Below, one piece after another: positions 9,403 through 17,915 of a stretch of 64,000 nucleotides of DNA (within the stretch, counting starts at the first letter, position 1; each line of letters opens with the position of its first letter). The notes under the pieces were generated by a model. That model worked only from the letters and a program-made list of their open reading frames with translations, did not search any database and was not told the DNA's origin. Source of the stretch: Thermoplasmatota archaeon (GTDB lineage: Archaea > Thermoplasmatota > Thermoplasmata > Thermoplasmatales > Thermoplasmataceae); the NCBI GenBank assembly GCA_023484105.1, contig JAMDBD010000009.1, positions 1 to 64,000 of the forward strand, given 5' to 3'. The position numbers were made by a program, and so were the translations under genes.

Positions 9403-9420
9403 TTTGGTATAATTACCAAA
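9403..9420. promoter_or_regulatory. Palindromic operator B (TTTGGTA-TAAT-TACCAAA)
   Basis: A perfect 7-base inverted repeat with a four-base spacer. Its centre lies 43 bases from that of operator A, close to four DNA turns, so regulator dimers would bind on the same face of the helix. Confidence 0.65.
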
Positions 9421-9431
9421 TGTGAATTACC

Positions 9432-9602
9432 ATGATAATAACAACTGTAAAGATAGGCACAGCAGGCAGGGGACAGATACCGCATGACGTTCGGAGGAAA
9501 TTAAATATCATGGAAGGAGACACCCTCATCGTAGAGATTAGGGAAATTCTGAAGGGTAATGAACTGGAAGAGCAACGAAGGAAGAACGAGGTGCCTTCAT
9601 GA
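9432..9602 (+). CDS. AbrB/SpoVT-like small DNA-binding protein
   Basis: A 56-residue protein with the swapped-hairpin pattern of AbrB/MazE-type DNA-binding domains: VKIGTAGRGQIPHDVRRKL, then EGDTLIVEI. The tail is charged. The ATG follows operator B by 11 bases, and the gene ends in an ATGA overlap with the zinc-finger ORF. Such proteins are often antitoxins or mobile-element regulators; no toxin follows. Confidence 0.7.
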   Translation: MIITTVKIGTAGRGQIPHDVRRKLNIMEGDTLIVEIREILKGNELEEQRRKNEVPS

Positions 9603-9760
9603 GAATTTTCCGCCGCCAGAAGAACGTTCAAAGGGAGTTCGAGCCTGACTGCTGTCCGGTCTGCGGGGTCAGCTTTGCTATGCTTCCGGAGACGTACAGG
9701 AAGGCGGCACTGGAGACGCATGTCAGGGGATGTTCCGTCCCCGGCAGGGAGGTGCTCTGA
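9599..9760 (+). CDS. Small C2HC zinc-finger protein
   Basis: A 53-residue basic protein with one zinc-finger pattern: CCPVCG (Cys18/19, Cys22), then after 18 residues His41-x3-Cys45. Its start overlaps the AbrB-like stop (ATGA) and its stop overlaps the start of the recombinase remnant (TGATG). Short zinc fingers of this kind are common on archaeal plasmids and integrated elements, which fits the setting beside an integrase fragment and a tRNA. No function is assigned beyond probable nucleic-acid binding. Confidence 0.55.
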   Translation: MRIFRRQKNVQREFEPDCCPVCGVSFAMLPETYRKAALETHVRGCSVPGREVL

Positions 9761-9928
9761 TGGTTATCGAGAGGTGCTGTGTGTCGGTCGTCTATGTCTC
9801 CCAGCTCCTGGGCCATGAGGACCTGGAATCCACCTCAATATATCTTCATCCCAGCCAGTATGAGGCCATAGAAAAGGTCAGATCCGTGGATCTCTTCAGG
9901 GTGCAGAATCCGGCGGATTCGCACAGTA
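9760..9928 (+). pseudogene. Tyrosine recombinase (integrase) C-terminal remnant
   Basis: The frame encodes YVSQLLGHEDLESTSIYLHP, the last conserved block of XerC/D-type integrases with the LLGH histidine and the catalytic tyrosine in SIYLH. The upstream arginine and HxxR boxes are absent, since the zinc-finger ORF abuts directly, so this cannot be an active integrase. The open frame continues across the tRNA-Ala gene on the other strand, but that extension is only the tRNA read backwards. An integrase tail beside a tRNA 3' end is the usual scar of element integration. Confidence 0.75.
9906..9920. repeat. Inverted repeat just 3' of tRNA-Ala (GAATCC-N3-GGATTC)
   Basis: A perfect 6-base inverted repeat with a three-base spacer, nine bases beyond the tRNA 3' end and inside the integrase remnant. 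It could be a tRNA transcript-end hairpin or a recombinase arm site. Confidence 0.45.
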
Positions 9929-10000
9929 TGGACCGGCGGGGATTTGAACCCCGGGCCTCTTCCATGCCAAGGAAGCGATCTACCTCTGATCTACCGGCCC
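9929..10000 (-). tRNA. tRNA-Ala(GGC)
   Basis: The minus strand folds as a complete 72-base cloverleaf. The acceptor GGGCCGG pairs with CCGGTCC and contains the G3:U70 alanine identity pair. The anticodon arm is CTTCC-TTGGCAT-GGAAG (anticodon GGC), and the T arm is CGGGG-TTCAAAT-CCCCG. The discriminator is A; CCA is not encoded and there is no intron. The gene marks the right edge of the accessory island. Confidence 0.95.
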
Positions 10001-10022
10001 CTGCAAGGGTAAGGTTAGACTG

Positions 10023-10032
10023 ACTATAAAAC
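10023..10032 (-). promoter_or_regulatory. TATA box of tRNA-Ala
   Basis: On the minus strand the sequence reads GTTTTATAGT, about 25 bases upstream of the tRNA 5' end, which is standard archaeal spacing. Confidence 0.6.
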
Positions 10033-10120
10033 TTGCTGAAATTAGCCAATTCACAACATTCTGTAATGTGTCTTATAAGTCTTTGATAAAATTCCATTTA
10101 ATCTGGTAAAAAGTTAAAAG

Positions 10121-10128
10121 ATATATAT
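10121..10128 (+). promoter_or_regulatory. TATA box of the pilus-motor operon
   Basis: ATATATAT preceded by a purine-rich BRE-like stretch lies about 25 bases before the ATG at 10150, implying a leaderless mRNA for the first ATPase gene. Confidence 0.6.
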
Positions 10129-10149
10129 GCACGTTGTGATTGTACTTCG

Positions 10150-11703
10150 ATGCCAGAGTTTAACATAAGGAGAAGGGCAAGGACAAGGAGGCCGATGGTC
10201 AAGACCACCGAAGCAGATAACCTTGATCTTGTTGACAGATATGATGTAATAAAGGGTTTTGGTTCTGTAGAAATACTCTGGAATAGGAATACGTTAGAAA
10301 ATATTTACTCTGTAGTAGAGCCTAAACTTGATGAGTATGAAAGAAAGCTGATAAATATACTTCCAAAGGAGATGGAGATGGTTATCCCGAACCTGCGGAA
10401 TTTCTCCACAGAATATGTAAAGCTTGATGTGGGTAAACTTCTTGACATATATTGCAAAAACTATGAGGTAAACCTGGGAGAAGAATCAAGAGAGAAGATC
10501 AAGTATTACCTCAACCGTGATTTCTCAGGGCTTGGGGCCATTGAAGTTATCGTCAGGGACCCTTATGTGGAAGACATCTCATGCGATGGATACAACGTTC
10601 CGATTTTCGTATATCACAGGAAGTATGGTTCAATAAAGACCAATGTGAGCTTCAAAACTAAAGATCAGCTCAATTCCTATGTCATTAAACTTGCCCAGAT
10701 ATGCGGAAAGGAAATATCAGTGAGCGAACCAATTTTGGATGGCGCAACCCCAAATGGCCACAGGGTTCAGGCAATATACGGAGAGGAAATTTCAACGAGA
10801 GGTTCAACATTTACATTCAGACTCTTTAGAGAAAAGCCATTCACCCCAGTTGAACTGATCAAGTTCGGTACAGCCAGTGCTGAAATGGTCACCTACTTCT
10901 GGTATATGATAGAGTATTATGCCTCAGCGCTGATCGCCGGGGTTCCCGCCGTAGGCAAGACTTCAACGATGAATGCCATCCTTATGCTTGTTCCTCCTAA
11001 CGCAAAAATATTCAGCATAGAAGAGACAAGAGAAATCAACATTCTTCACAACAACTGGGTAGCCACTTCTACCAGGGAAGCTGAGTTTGAATCCAACAAG
11101 TCTGAGAATGGCGGGATGAGAATAGATATGTTTGAACTGGTTAAGATGGCCATGAGACAGAGACCTACCTACATAGTTGTGGGTGAGGTGAGAGGAAGAG
11201 AGGCCTCATCACTTTTCCAGGCCATGTCAACAGGACATACCACCTATTCAACGATACATGCTGATTCAATGGAAGCAACGGTCAACAGACTGGAGAGTGC
11301 ACCGCTTAACATACCAAGAATAATGATAACATATCTGAACACTGTTATTTTTAACAAGTTTGTCAGAACAGGTGATTCGGTTAACAGGAGAATCACGGAA
11401 GTGGACGAGATGTCAGGATATAACACCGAAACCAATGAGGTTGTCTACAACAAAGTATTCTCATATGACTCATTCAGAGGGAAGCATTCTTTCATGGGTT
11501 ACAGCAATTTGTACAAGAAAGTACAGTATATCAGAGGGATAGGTGCATCCCAGTTCAAAAAAGAATTCGATGAGAGAAGGAAGTTGCTGGAGGAAATGGT
11601 GAAGTCTGATATCACAAACTATGCTGACATTCACACAATAATAACCACATATTACCGCGACCCAGAGAAGGCACTGACTGCGGCATCAGGAGGAACCTTA
11701 TGA
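10150..11703 (+). CDS. Type II/IV secretion-family ATPase (GspE/FlaI/TadA-like), copy 1
   Basis: This 517-residue cytoplasmic ATPase should drive pilus or archaellum assembly through a membrane platform. The N-terminal domain (to about 240) resembles archaeal FlaI. The core has Walker A GVPAVGKT near 264-271, an acidic box SIEETREI, Walker B VVGEVRG near 342 and an intact His box TGHTTYSTIHAD near 361. The Walker A differs from the family's usual GxTGSGKT though glycine, lysine and threonine remain. It overlaps the platform gene by four bases. Together with copy 2 it frames two platform genes, suggesting two different ATPases in one machine. Confidence 0.88.
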   Translation: MPEFNIRRRARTRRPMVKTTEADNLDLVDRYDVIKGFGSVEILWNRNTLENIYSVVEPKLDEYERKLINILPKEMEMVIPNLRNFSTEYVKLDVGKLLDIYCKNYEVNLGEESREKIKYYLNRDFSGLGAIEVIVRDPYVEDISCDGYNVPIFVYHRKYGSIKTNVSFKTKDQLNSYVIKLAQICGKEISVSEPILDGATPNGHRVQAIYGEEISTRGSTFTFRLFREKPFTPVELIKFGTASAEMVTYFWYMIEYYASALIAGVPAVGKTSTMNAILMLVPPNAKIFSIEETREINILHNNWVATSTREAEFESNKSENGGMRIDMFELVKMAMRQRPTYIVVGEVRGREASSLFQAMSTGHTTYSTIHADSMEATVNRLESAPLNIPRIMITYLNTVIFNKFVRTGDSVNRRITEVDEMSGYNTETNEVVYNKVFSYDSFRGKHSFMGYSNLYKKVQYIRGIGASQFKKEFDERRKLLEEMVKSDITNYADIHTIITTYYRDPEKALTAASGGTL

Positions 11704-13313
11704 CGGAAGAACCTGAAAAACCAAGATTCAACAGGCGGAGAAAAATCACCAGACCGATCATAAATGAGCCTTCTTCAGAGGCTGAAAGCAATGCTCCTTC
11801 TCAGAGTCCAGAAGAGAATATATCAGCGGCTCCCTCTGGTGTTGAGCAGCCCACTGGATCGGATCAGAACTTACAGAATCCTTCGGAGCCGGACAGTCAA
11901 AAGCCGTCCGGAGAAGAGGTCGCAAAGAGTGCAGAAAATTCCACTGGTGCGGACACAGGCTCATCAAAAGATGAGAAGGCGCCGGAAACAGCAGAAACCG
12001 AAAAGAAAGTGGTTTTTGGCAGCTCAGGTCCACAGCCTGAAAGTTTTGAAGATTTCACGCAGGCAGCTGAACAGGCAACACCTGAAGCAGAACCGACCTA
12101 CGAGGAGAAGCGTGCCAGAAGGAGCAGAAATCCTCTGCGCAGGAAGGTAAGTAGAGATCTGATGCAGGACATACTCGAAATAGAAAGAACTATGGGTCAG
12201 GGTCAGGAAGAGCCGGAATCCAAAAGGGTTTCCAGAAGAAGTCGAACAAGGAGCGGATCAATATCCGGTCAGAGAAGCAGGAGCAAAGACCTGTCTTCTA
12301 CAATGCCTGCATCCACTGAAGGGCAGAAGAATAATGCCGTTATTCAGAAGATTTTTGGAAGAATAAGGGATGTTTCAGGTGTTTTGGCGCTAAAGTCCAG
12401 GAACCTTTTTTCTACACAGAAGAGTAAAGATCTTGAAACCACAATAAAACCGCCTTCACCGTTCCTGAAGATTTCTCTGAAGCTTTTCAGGGAGTACTTC
12501 CAGGCTAGGGAAAGCAAATTTTCCAAACTTGAGGATAACCTCAGAAAGGCCAAGATGCCGTACTCAAGCGTTCAGTATCTTTCTCTGGCGACGTTCGTTT
12601 CACTGATGATGGCTGCTGTAGGTGGTATTCTTATTTCCTTTTTTGCTTACCTTCTTGGTCCTTTTTATATTTTAGCAATAGCAGCAGGTGTGCTGGCTAT
12701 TATGTCTTTTATAGGCGTATTCCTGAGCCTCCCTTCTTCAACAGCAAAGAAAAGAAAGAAGGATATAGAGTCAAAGCTACCAATGGCACTGGGTTATATC
12801 GCCACTATGGCATCTGCGGATATGCCTGTTGATCAGATACTTTTTGAGCTTGGGGAAAGTCCTGAATACGGGGCTGTGGCAAAGGAAGCCAAGTCAATAT
12901 CCCTTGCAACAAGGGTTTTCGGTAAGGATATCATATCTGCTCTCAGGGATGGTGCCAAATATTCACCCTCAGCAAAACTTGCTGAATTCCTGCAGGGTAT
13001 AGTCACCACGGTGACGTCTGGGGGAAATCTCAAACAGTACTTCAAAACCAAGGCAGTCCAGTACCAGGGAGAACTAAGCACTCTCATAAGGGCCAACGGA
13101 GAATCAATAGGTATTCTGGCAGAGAGTTACGTGACAGTTGGAGTTGCTTTTCCCCTTATGCTTATTGTAATTCTAGGTGTCGTAGCATCATTGCAGGCCA
13201 GTTCATCGGGAATGATCATAGTACTTTACCTCATCGACCTGCTGATAATTCCGCTGATTACCGGCGCATTCGCTTTTCTGGTGTCGTCAACAATAAAGGA
13301 GATTAAGGTATGA
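11700..13313 (+). CDS. Pilus/archaellum platform membrane protein (FlaJ/TadB-like) with long disordered N-terminus
   Basis: Residues 1 to about 140 are rich in Pro, Ser, Glu, Ala and Gln and look disordered, followed by an Arg/Ser-rich basic stretch to about 210. The rest matches the GspF/FlaJ platform fold: two membrane segments near 297-342, a cytoplasmic helical domain with the typical PMALGYIATMASADMPV, and two more segments near 475-535. The unusual N-terminus could tether the ATPases or other cytoplasmic partners. Four-base overlaps with the genes on both sides show tight translational coupling. Confidence 0.82.
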   Translation: MTEEPEKPRFNRRRKITRPIINEPSSEAESNAPSQSPEENISAAPSGVEQPTGSDQNLQNPSEPDSQKPSGEEVAKSAENSTGADTGSSKDEKAPETAETEKKVVFGSSGPQPESFEDFTQAAEQATPEAEPTYEEKRARRSRNPLRRKVSRDLMQDILEIERTMGQGQEEPESKRVSRRSRTRSGSISGQRSRSKDLSSTMPASTEGQKNNAVIQKIFGRIRDVSGVLALKSRNLFSTQKSKDLETTIKPPSPFLKISLKLFREYFQARESKFSKLEDNLRKAKMPYSSVQYLSLATFVSLMMAAVGGILISFFAYLLGPFYILAIAAGVLAIMSFIGVFLSLPSSTAKKRKKDIESKLPMALGYIATMASADMPVDQILFELGESPEYGAVAKEAKSISLATRVFGKDIISALRDGAKYSPSAKLAEFLQGIVTTVTSGGNLKQYFKTKAVQYQGELSTLIRANGESIGILAESYVTVGVAFPLMLIVILGVVASLQASSSGMIIVLYLIDLLIIPLITGAFAFLVSSTIKEIKV

Positions 13314-14137
13314 AAGCCAAATACATCGCACTTCTGATTTCATATTTTGCCGGGATTGTATTCATGGTACTTTACATAGTAATATCGGTGAACAATCCGA
13401 AGATCAGTTTCAACTACCTGCTCGCCTTCACAGTCTTTTTCATAATACTCTTCATTCCATACGGTTTCTTCGATTCTGTAGAGATGAAGCGTTTTTACGA
13501 GGCAGAACGCAGAGTTCCTGATTTCCTTAGAGATCTGGCAGAGTTCACAACATTTGGTATGCCAATTTCTGAAGCAATAATCAGGTCGTCAAAATCCGAC
13601 TATGGTCCTCTTTCAGACGAGATCAAGAGGGTGGCAGCACTAATATCATGGGGAATATCCGTGGAAGAGGCAATGTCAGATTTCGGTGAAAGCCTCGAAT
13701 CTGAAAATATCATAAGGGCTGGAAAGATTATTGTGAAAGCAAGTGAGTCTGGAAGCAACATTTCAGATGTTATGACCATGGTTTCAGACTTTACCTCCCA
13801 GATGCAGTTGATGAGGAATTCGAGATTCTCGGAAATGAAGAACTACACAATGGTGATGATGATCTCGTACGGTGTTTTCTTATTTGTCATACTTGCACTG
13901 GACATAGACTTTCTTCCGCATCTTGGGGCACATGGTTTTTCCCTGAGTGGAGGAGGAGCCACTGTCAGCACCAGTGCGATAGAAACTGTATTTAATATAG
14001 GAATGATAGTGCAGGGCGGGGGTACTGGCATACTTTCCGGTGTCCTGAGGGACGGTAGAATAAGTTCTGGTATACTGCTCTCCGGAATACTTCTTGCCGT
14101 AAGCATAGTGATTCTCGCCATAATAGGGGTGATATGA
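13310..14137 (+). CDS. Second pilus/archaellum platform membrane protein (TadC-like)
   Basis: The 275-residue protein has two N-terminal membrane segments (about 5-57), a cytoplasmic GspF-type domain (RRVPDFLRDLAEFTTFGMPISEAI, split here by its helices) and C-terminal segments near 180-205 and 250-275. It is half the size of a full FlaJ. With the preceding gene it forms a two-protein platform like bacterial TadB/TadC. It starts in a four-base overlap and ends one base before the second ATPase gene. Confidence 0.82.
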   Translation: MKAKYIALLISYFAGIVFMVLYIVISVNNPKISFNYLLAFTVFFIILFIPYGFFDSVEMKRFYEAERRVPDFLRDLAEFTTFGMPISEAIIRSSKSDYGPLSDEIKRVAALISWGISVEEAMSDFGESLESENIIRAGKIIVKASESGSNISDVMTMVSDFTSQMQLMRNSRFSEMKNYTMVMMISYGVFLFVILALDIDFLPHLGAHGFSLSGGGATVSTSAIETVFNIGMIVQGGGTGILSGVLRDGRISSGILLSGILLAVSIVILAIIGVI

Positions 14138-14138
14138 T

Positions 14139-15713
14139 TTGCTGAAAAGACGACGATCAAGCAAAGTAGAGACATCTGCAGAGATAAAACTTTCAGAGGC
14201 GAGCGAACCTGATGATCTTTCTTTTGATGAGATTGAACCAGGACTGGTTTATGCAAGGGTCTTTATAGACAAAAGAGACCAGTCAATTCAGTATCATCTG
14301 ATAGAACCGTATCTGGATCAGGATATGATTGAAGATATAGAAGATCTGAAGAACGCAATCATAGATGAGGTTTCAGAAGAGAGACTAGCCAGCGACAACA
14401 GAAATGCCGATTTTGAGGGCGTTTATAACAGGGTACTTGAAAGGATGCGTCTTGACTATCCTCCAAATGAGCTGCTTGTTATCCACTATTATGTGAAGAG
14501 GGATATAATAGGCTTCGGACCAATAGACGGTCTGATGAAGGACCAGAACATTGAGGATATTTCCTGTGACAAGCCAGGTATATCGGTGTTTGCATTTCAC
14601 CGTAATTACGGATTCATACCGACAAACGTGGTCTTCAAAGATGACGCTGTTCTGAATACCTATGTGAAAAGGGTGGTACAGGATTCAGGCAAACACATAT
14701 CAATATCTGTTCCAATTATCGACACCACACTTAAGGACGGATCAAGGCTGCAGGCGTCTCTTGGAAAGTATATAACAAACAATGGGCCTGCTTTCACAGT
14801 GAGGAAATTCAAGGCAAATCCATTGAGCCCTGTAAGTCTTATAATGACAAACACCGCATCGGCAAGGATATTCGCATATCTTTGGACGATTACGGAGTAC
14901 GGTGCGAACATGATGGTGGCAGGAGGAACAGGTTCAGGGAAGACCACACTCCTTAACGCCATATTGCTTTTCATTCCTCCGCAGAACAAGGTTGTGAGCA
15001 TAGAGGACACAAGAGAGATCAACATCCCACATGAGAACTGGATAGCCATGGTTACAAGGCCAGGGTTTGGGGAGTTTAACAACGAAACTGGCAAGAGGGC
15101 TGGGGAAATAGATATGTTCGATCTGCTTGCAGCATCTCTGAGGCAGAGACCTAACTATGTTGTTATTGGAGAGGTCAGGGGGAAGGAGGCCTTCACGGTA
15201 TTTCAGGCAATGTCTGCAGGCCGGTACGGATTCGGGACATTTCATGCAGAAGACCCGAAAACGCTTATCCACAGACTGGAATCTCCTCCGATCAATATTC
15301 CGAGAACACTCATAACCGCCCTGGACGTCATAATAATGCAGTCTCAGATCAGCTACAATGGAAAACTTGTCAGGAGAGCAGTTTCTGTCTCAGAACTTAC
15401 TGGACTTGACCCTGGATCAAACGACATTATCGTGAACAACATATTCAAGTGGAATCCATCAACGGACAACTTCACATTCAGCGGTTTCAGCTATGTGCTT
15501 AACAGGATTGCACAGAGGATAGGAAAGAGCGAGGTGGAGCTTGAACGGGAGGTTGAGGCCAGGGAAAGAATACTCAACAAGATGATAGAGAACAAGTTCT
15601 ATACCTACAGGGATGTAACAAGGATGATTACACTGTTCTACAAGGATAGGGATGCCCTGCTGAAGGAACTGAACATAACCCCTGATCAGGATGCCATTAA
15701 CGCAAACCCGTAA
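14139..15713 (+). CDS. Type II/IV secretion-family ATPase (GspE/FlaI/TadA-like), copy 2
   Basis: A 524-residue homologue of copy 1, starting at TTG one base after the platform gene. It has a canonical Walker A GGTGSGKTT near 262, SIEDTREI and Walker B VVIGEVRG. Where the family's His box reads TGHxxxSTxHA it has SAGRYGFGTFHAED, so the first histidine is replaced by arginine. This is the reverse of copy 1, whose Walker A is changed but whose His box is intact. The operon ends here, facing the convergent antiporter gene. Confidence 0.88.
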   Translation: MLKRRRSSKVETSAEIKLSEASEPDDLSFDEIEPGLVYARVFIDKRDQSIQYHLIEPYLDQDMIEDIEDLKNAIIDEVSEERLASDNRNADFEGVYNRVLERMRLDYPPNELLVIHYYVKRDIIGFGPIDGLMKDQNIEDISCDKPGISVFAFHRNYGFIPTNVVFKDDAVLNTYVKRVVQDSGKHISISVPIIDTTLKDGSRLQASLGKYITNNGPAFTVRKFKANPLSPVSLIMTNTASARIFAYLWTITEYGANMMVAGGTGSGKTTLLNAILLFIPPQNKVVSIEDTREINIPHENWIAMVTRPGFGEFNNETGKRAGEIDMFDLLAASLRQRPNYVVIGEVRGKEAFTVFQAMSAGRYGFGTFHAEDPKTLIHRLESPPINIPRTLITALDVIIMQSQISYNGKLVRRAVSVSELTGLDPGSNDIIVNNIFKWNPSTDNFTFSGFSYVLNRIAQRIGKSEVELEREVEARERILNKMIENKFYTYRDVTRMITLFYKDRDALLKELNITPDQDAINANP

Positions 15714-15727
15714 ACCCCGACAAAATC

Positions 15728-17008
15728 CTATTTAAGTTCAATGCCGACAAGCTTCCTTGAAACATAGGGGAAGTATATGGTCTGAACGACTATTGAAATT
15801 ATGACTACAAAAGAGGTTGCCACATAGATCAGTGGTCCCCACATGATCAGAGAGGGTATATTGTTCTCCAGCCCTATGGTGTATGGAATCAGGGATACAA
15901 CAATTGATACAACACCCCTTGGTCCAACAAGCGCAATGAAAGACTTGATCCTGTTGTTCATTTTGAATCTCTGCGGAACTATGTCAGAAACCAGAAGGGA
16001 GGCAAAGACAGCGATAGGCCTGGCAAAGAAAAGAACCCCTGCTGCCAGGATAATCCCGATGTAGAAATAGGTCTCAACCTGCGACGCAATCAGAATACTT
16101 CCCAGCGCAAAGAATATAATTGCCCTCGCGAGAAATGACAGGGACTGCTGAAAACTCTCCTCTCTCTGCCAGAAGAGGCTTTTATCCGTAAAATTCCCTA
16201 TTATTGCACCAGTCGCTATAACGGCAGGAAAGGGTGTGAGACCTGCAACCTCCAGCAGTGTAAACTCCAGGATCAGTATGCCAAGGGTGAAGGCAAACAG
16301 AAGGTTGTCAAACTTCATAACCCTGTTCAGGTATATGACTGAAAATCCCACTAGTATTCCTATCAGTGCAGGTATTGATATCTCTATCAGGAAGAACAGC
16401 ACAGATGTCAGTATCAGTGAGATGTGCTGGGAAAGCATCTGGAATACTGGCACATAATTTGAACTTGGGGCAACTATGGATATACCAAGCGCTATGAGGA
16501 TTATTGATATGGGATCATTGAAAATGCTTTCTCCAACCAGTGTACCGGAAACCTCCTCCTTCATGCTTATATTCCTGAAGAGTGGTATCAAACTTGCAGG
16601 ATCTGTGGGAGCAATTGCGGCCCCAAACAGAAAACCTATTATCAGCGGTGCTCCTGTGACAAAACTAAACAGGAAGGCAGAAACAATGGTAGTTATAACC
16701 ACTCCAAGCGTGTCCAGCATTGCAATCCGCATGAACTCTCTTCTGATGATCCTGAAGTTAATGCTGTGGCTTTCGTAATACAGAATGATGACAATGCCAA
16801 GCATTCCCAGCCCCACTCCTCCGAACTGGGTCATAAGGTAAATTAAAAAGCCATGTGAGATTATTCCAGTAACTGGCCCAAGAAGTATCCCAAGGAATAT
16901 TAGTATAGGTATGTCAACAACAGAAGCCTTTCTTGAAATAGGTATTGCAAATGAGGCAACAATAAGGATAAGGCTGATTTCAAAGAATGATTCATATCCG
17001 AAGGTCAA
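15728..17008 (-). CDS. Na+/H+ antiporter, CPA1/NhaP type
   Basis: A membrane protein of about 427 residues with 12-13 hydrophobic segments that exchanges Na+ for H+. CPA1 signatures are present: APTDPASL in the unwound helix and GESIFNDPIS with the Asn-Asp pair of electroneutral antiporters. A TTG at 17068 would add 20 residues overlapping nadE; I prefer the TTG at 17008, just after the nadE stop, because the hydrophobic region begins there. Same strand as nadE and probably co-transcribed. Confidence 0.85.
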   Translation of the reverse strand: MTFGYESFFEISLILIVASFAIPISRKASVVDIPILIFLGILLGPVTGIISHGFLIYLMTQFGGVGLGMLGIVIILYYESHSINFRIIRREFMRIAMLDTLGVVITTIVSAFLFSFVTGAPLIIGFLFGAAIAPTDPASLIPLFRNISMKEEVSGTLVGESIFNDPISIILIALGISIVAPSSNYVPVFQMLSQHISLILTSVLFFLIEISIPALIGILVGFSVIYLNRVMKFDNLLFAFTLGILILEFTLLEVAGLTPFPAVIATGAIIGNFTDKSLFWQREESFQQSLSFLARAIIFFALGSILIASQVETYFYIGIILAAGVLFFARPIAVFASLLVSDIVPQRFKMNNRIKSFIALVGPRGVVSIVVSLIPYTIGLENNIPSLIMWGPLIYVATSFVVIISIVVQTIYFPYVSRKLVGIELK

Positions 17009-17015
17009 CGCTGAA

Positions 17016-17744
17016 TCACTTGTCCAGAAGGCTGGGCGGCATTCTCCTCTTGTGTTCACTGCTGGCAATCATTTCGAGAATCCTTTTGCTTACATTTTTT
17101 CCCTCGGCCGAGGATTCAATGGACTTAAGCTGCCTGTCTATTTCATCATATGATATTCCGATCTCACCTTCATCTGTCTGCCCCTCCCAGAGTCCGGCTG
17201 TAGGCTTTTTCCTTATTATACTTTCTGGCACCCCTGCAAATTCAGCAAGAATCCTGACCTCATTTTTGTGCAGGTGCATGATTGGCTCAACATCACAGGC
17301 ACCGTCTCCATATTTTGTGAAGTACCCAAGCATGTATTCCGTCCTGTTGGTGGTGCCAAGAACCATTCCTGAATAAAGGTTGGAGAAGTAATAAAGTATT
17401 GTCATCCTGATCCTTGCTTTGACATTGCCGAATATTCTGGGATCAGAATCGGTAACAACCGTGCCTGAAAAGCTTCTTTCAATTGGCTCGATGTTTATTC
17501 TTTCGATAGTGACACCGGCTTTTCTTTCAAGGAGATCTATGTCATTGAAATCAGAATCCGGTGTGGCGCGGTCATACAGAAAGAAAGGATGTACTCTCTT
17601 CCTGTCCACGGAAACCGAGAGCATGAGAACAAGGGAGCTGTCAACGCCGGAGCTGGTTCCAAGGATCATTTCCCTTCCAGCAGTGACCTCCCTGATAAAA
17701 TCAGTGATATTGGAAAACATAATTTCAGGTTTCAGGGAGGACAT
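17016..17744 (-). CDS. nadE: NH3-dependent NAD+ synthetase
   Basis: The 242-residue enzyme amidates deamido-NAD with ammonia and ATP, the last step of NAD synthesis. It has the PP-loop SSGVDSSL near the N-terminus and family-specific segments LGTTNRTEYMLGYFTKYGDGACD and KPTAGLWEGQTDE (each broken only by me for length, both continuous in the protein). There is no glutaminase domain, so ammonia is the donor. It is the first gene of a pair with the antiporter, and faces proS across a 170-base promoter region. Confidence 0.92.
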   Translation of the reverse strand: MSSLKPEIMFSNITDFIREVTAGREMILGTSSGVDSSLVLMLSVSVDRKRVHPFFLYDRATPDSDFNDIDLLERKAGVTIERINIEPIERSFSGTVVTDSDPRIFGNVKARIRMTILYYFSNLYSGMVLGTTNRTEYMLGYFTKYGDGACDVEPIMHLHKNEVRILAEFAGVPESIIRKKPTAGLWEGQTDEGEIGISYDEIDRQLKSIESSAEGKNVSKRILEMIASSEHKRRMPPSLLDK

Positions 17745-17915
17745 GTATGGAAATATTTTATCATTAAATAAAATTTATTAAGCCCACATGCAAAAACTCC
17801 CTGTAATGTCAGGAATATACTGAGGTGTTGTCTCATTCAGACCTGGAAAGCCGCTGAGCGCAAATTTCGTGCACAAAGGTAACTATTTTAATCAGCAAAA
17901 TATGGCAGTTTGCAG

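Noticed and set aside
9929-10023. Continuation of the integrase-remnant frame to position 10023
   Set aside because: This part is the tRNA-Ala gene read on the other strand and gives the well-known spurious peptide pattern (GFEPRASSMP); not coding.
15728-17744. Antiporter start at 17068 with 53-base overlap of nadE
   Set aside because: The extra 20 residues are not hydrophobic and match the frame-shifted end of nadE; the TTG at 17008 fits the protein family better, though this is not certain.
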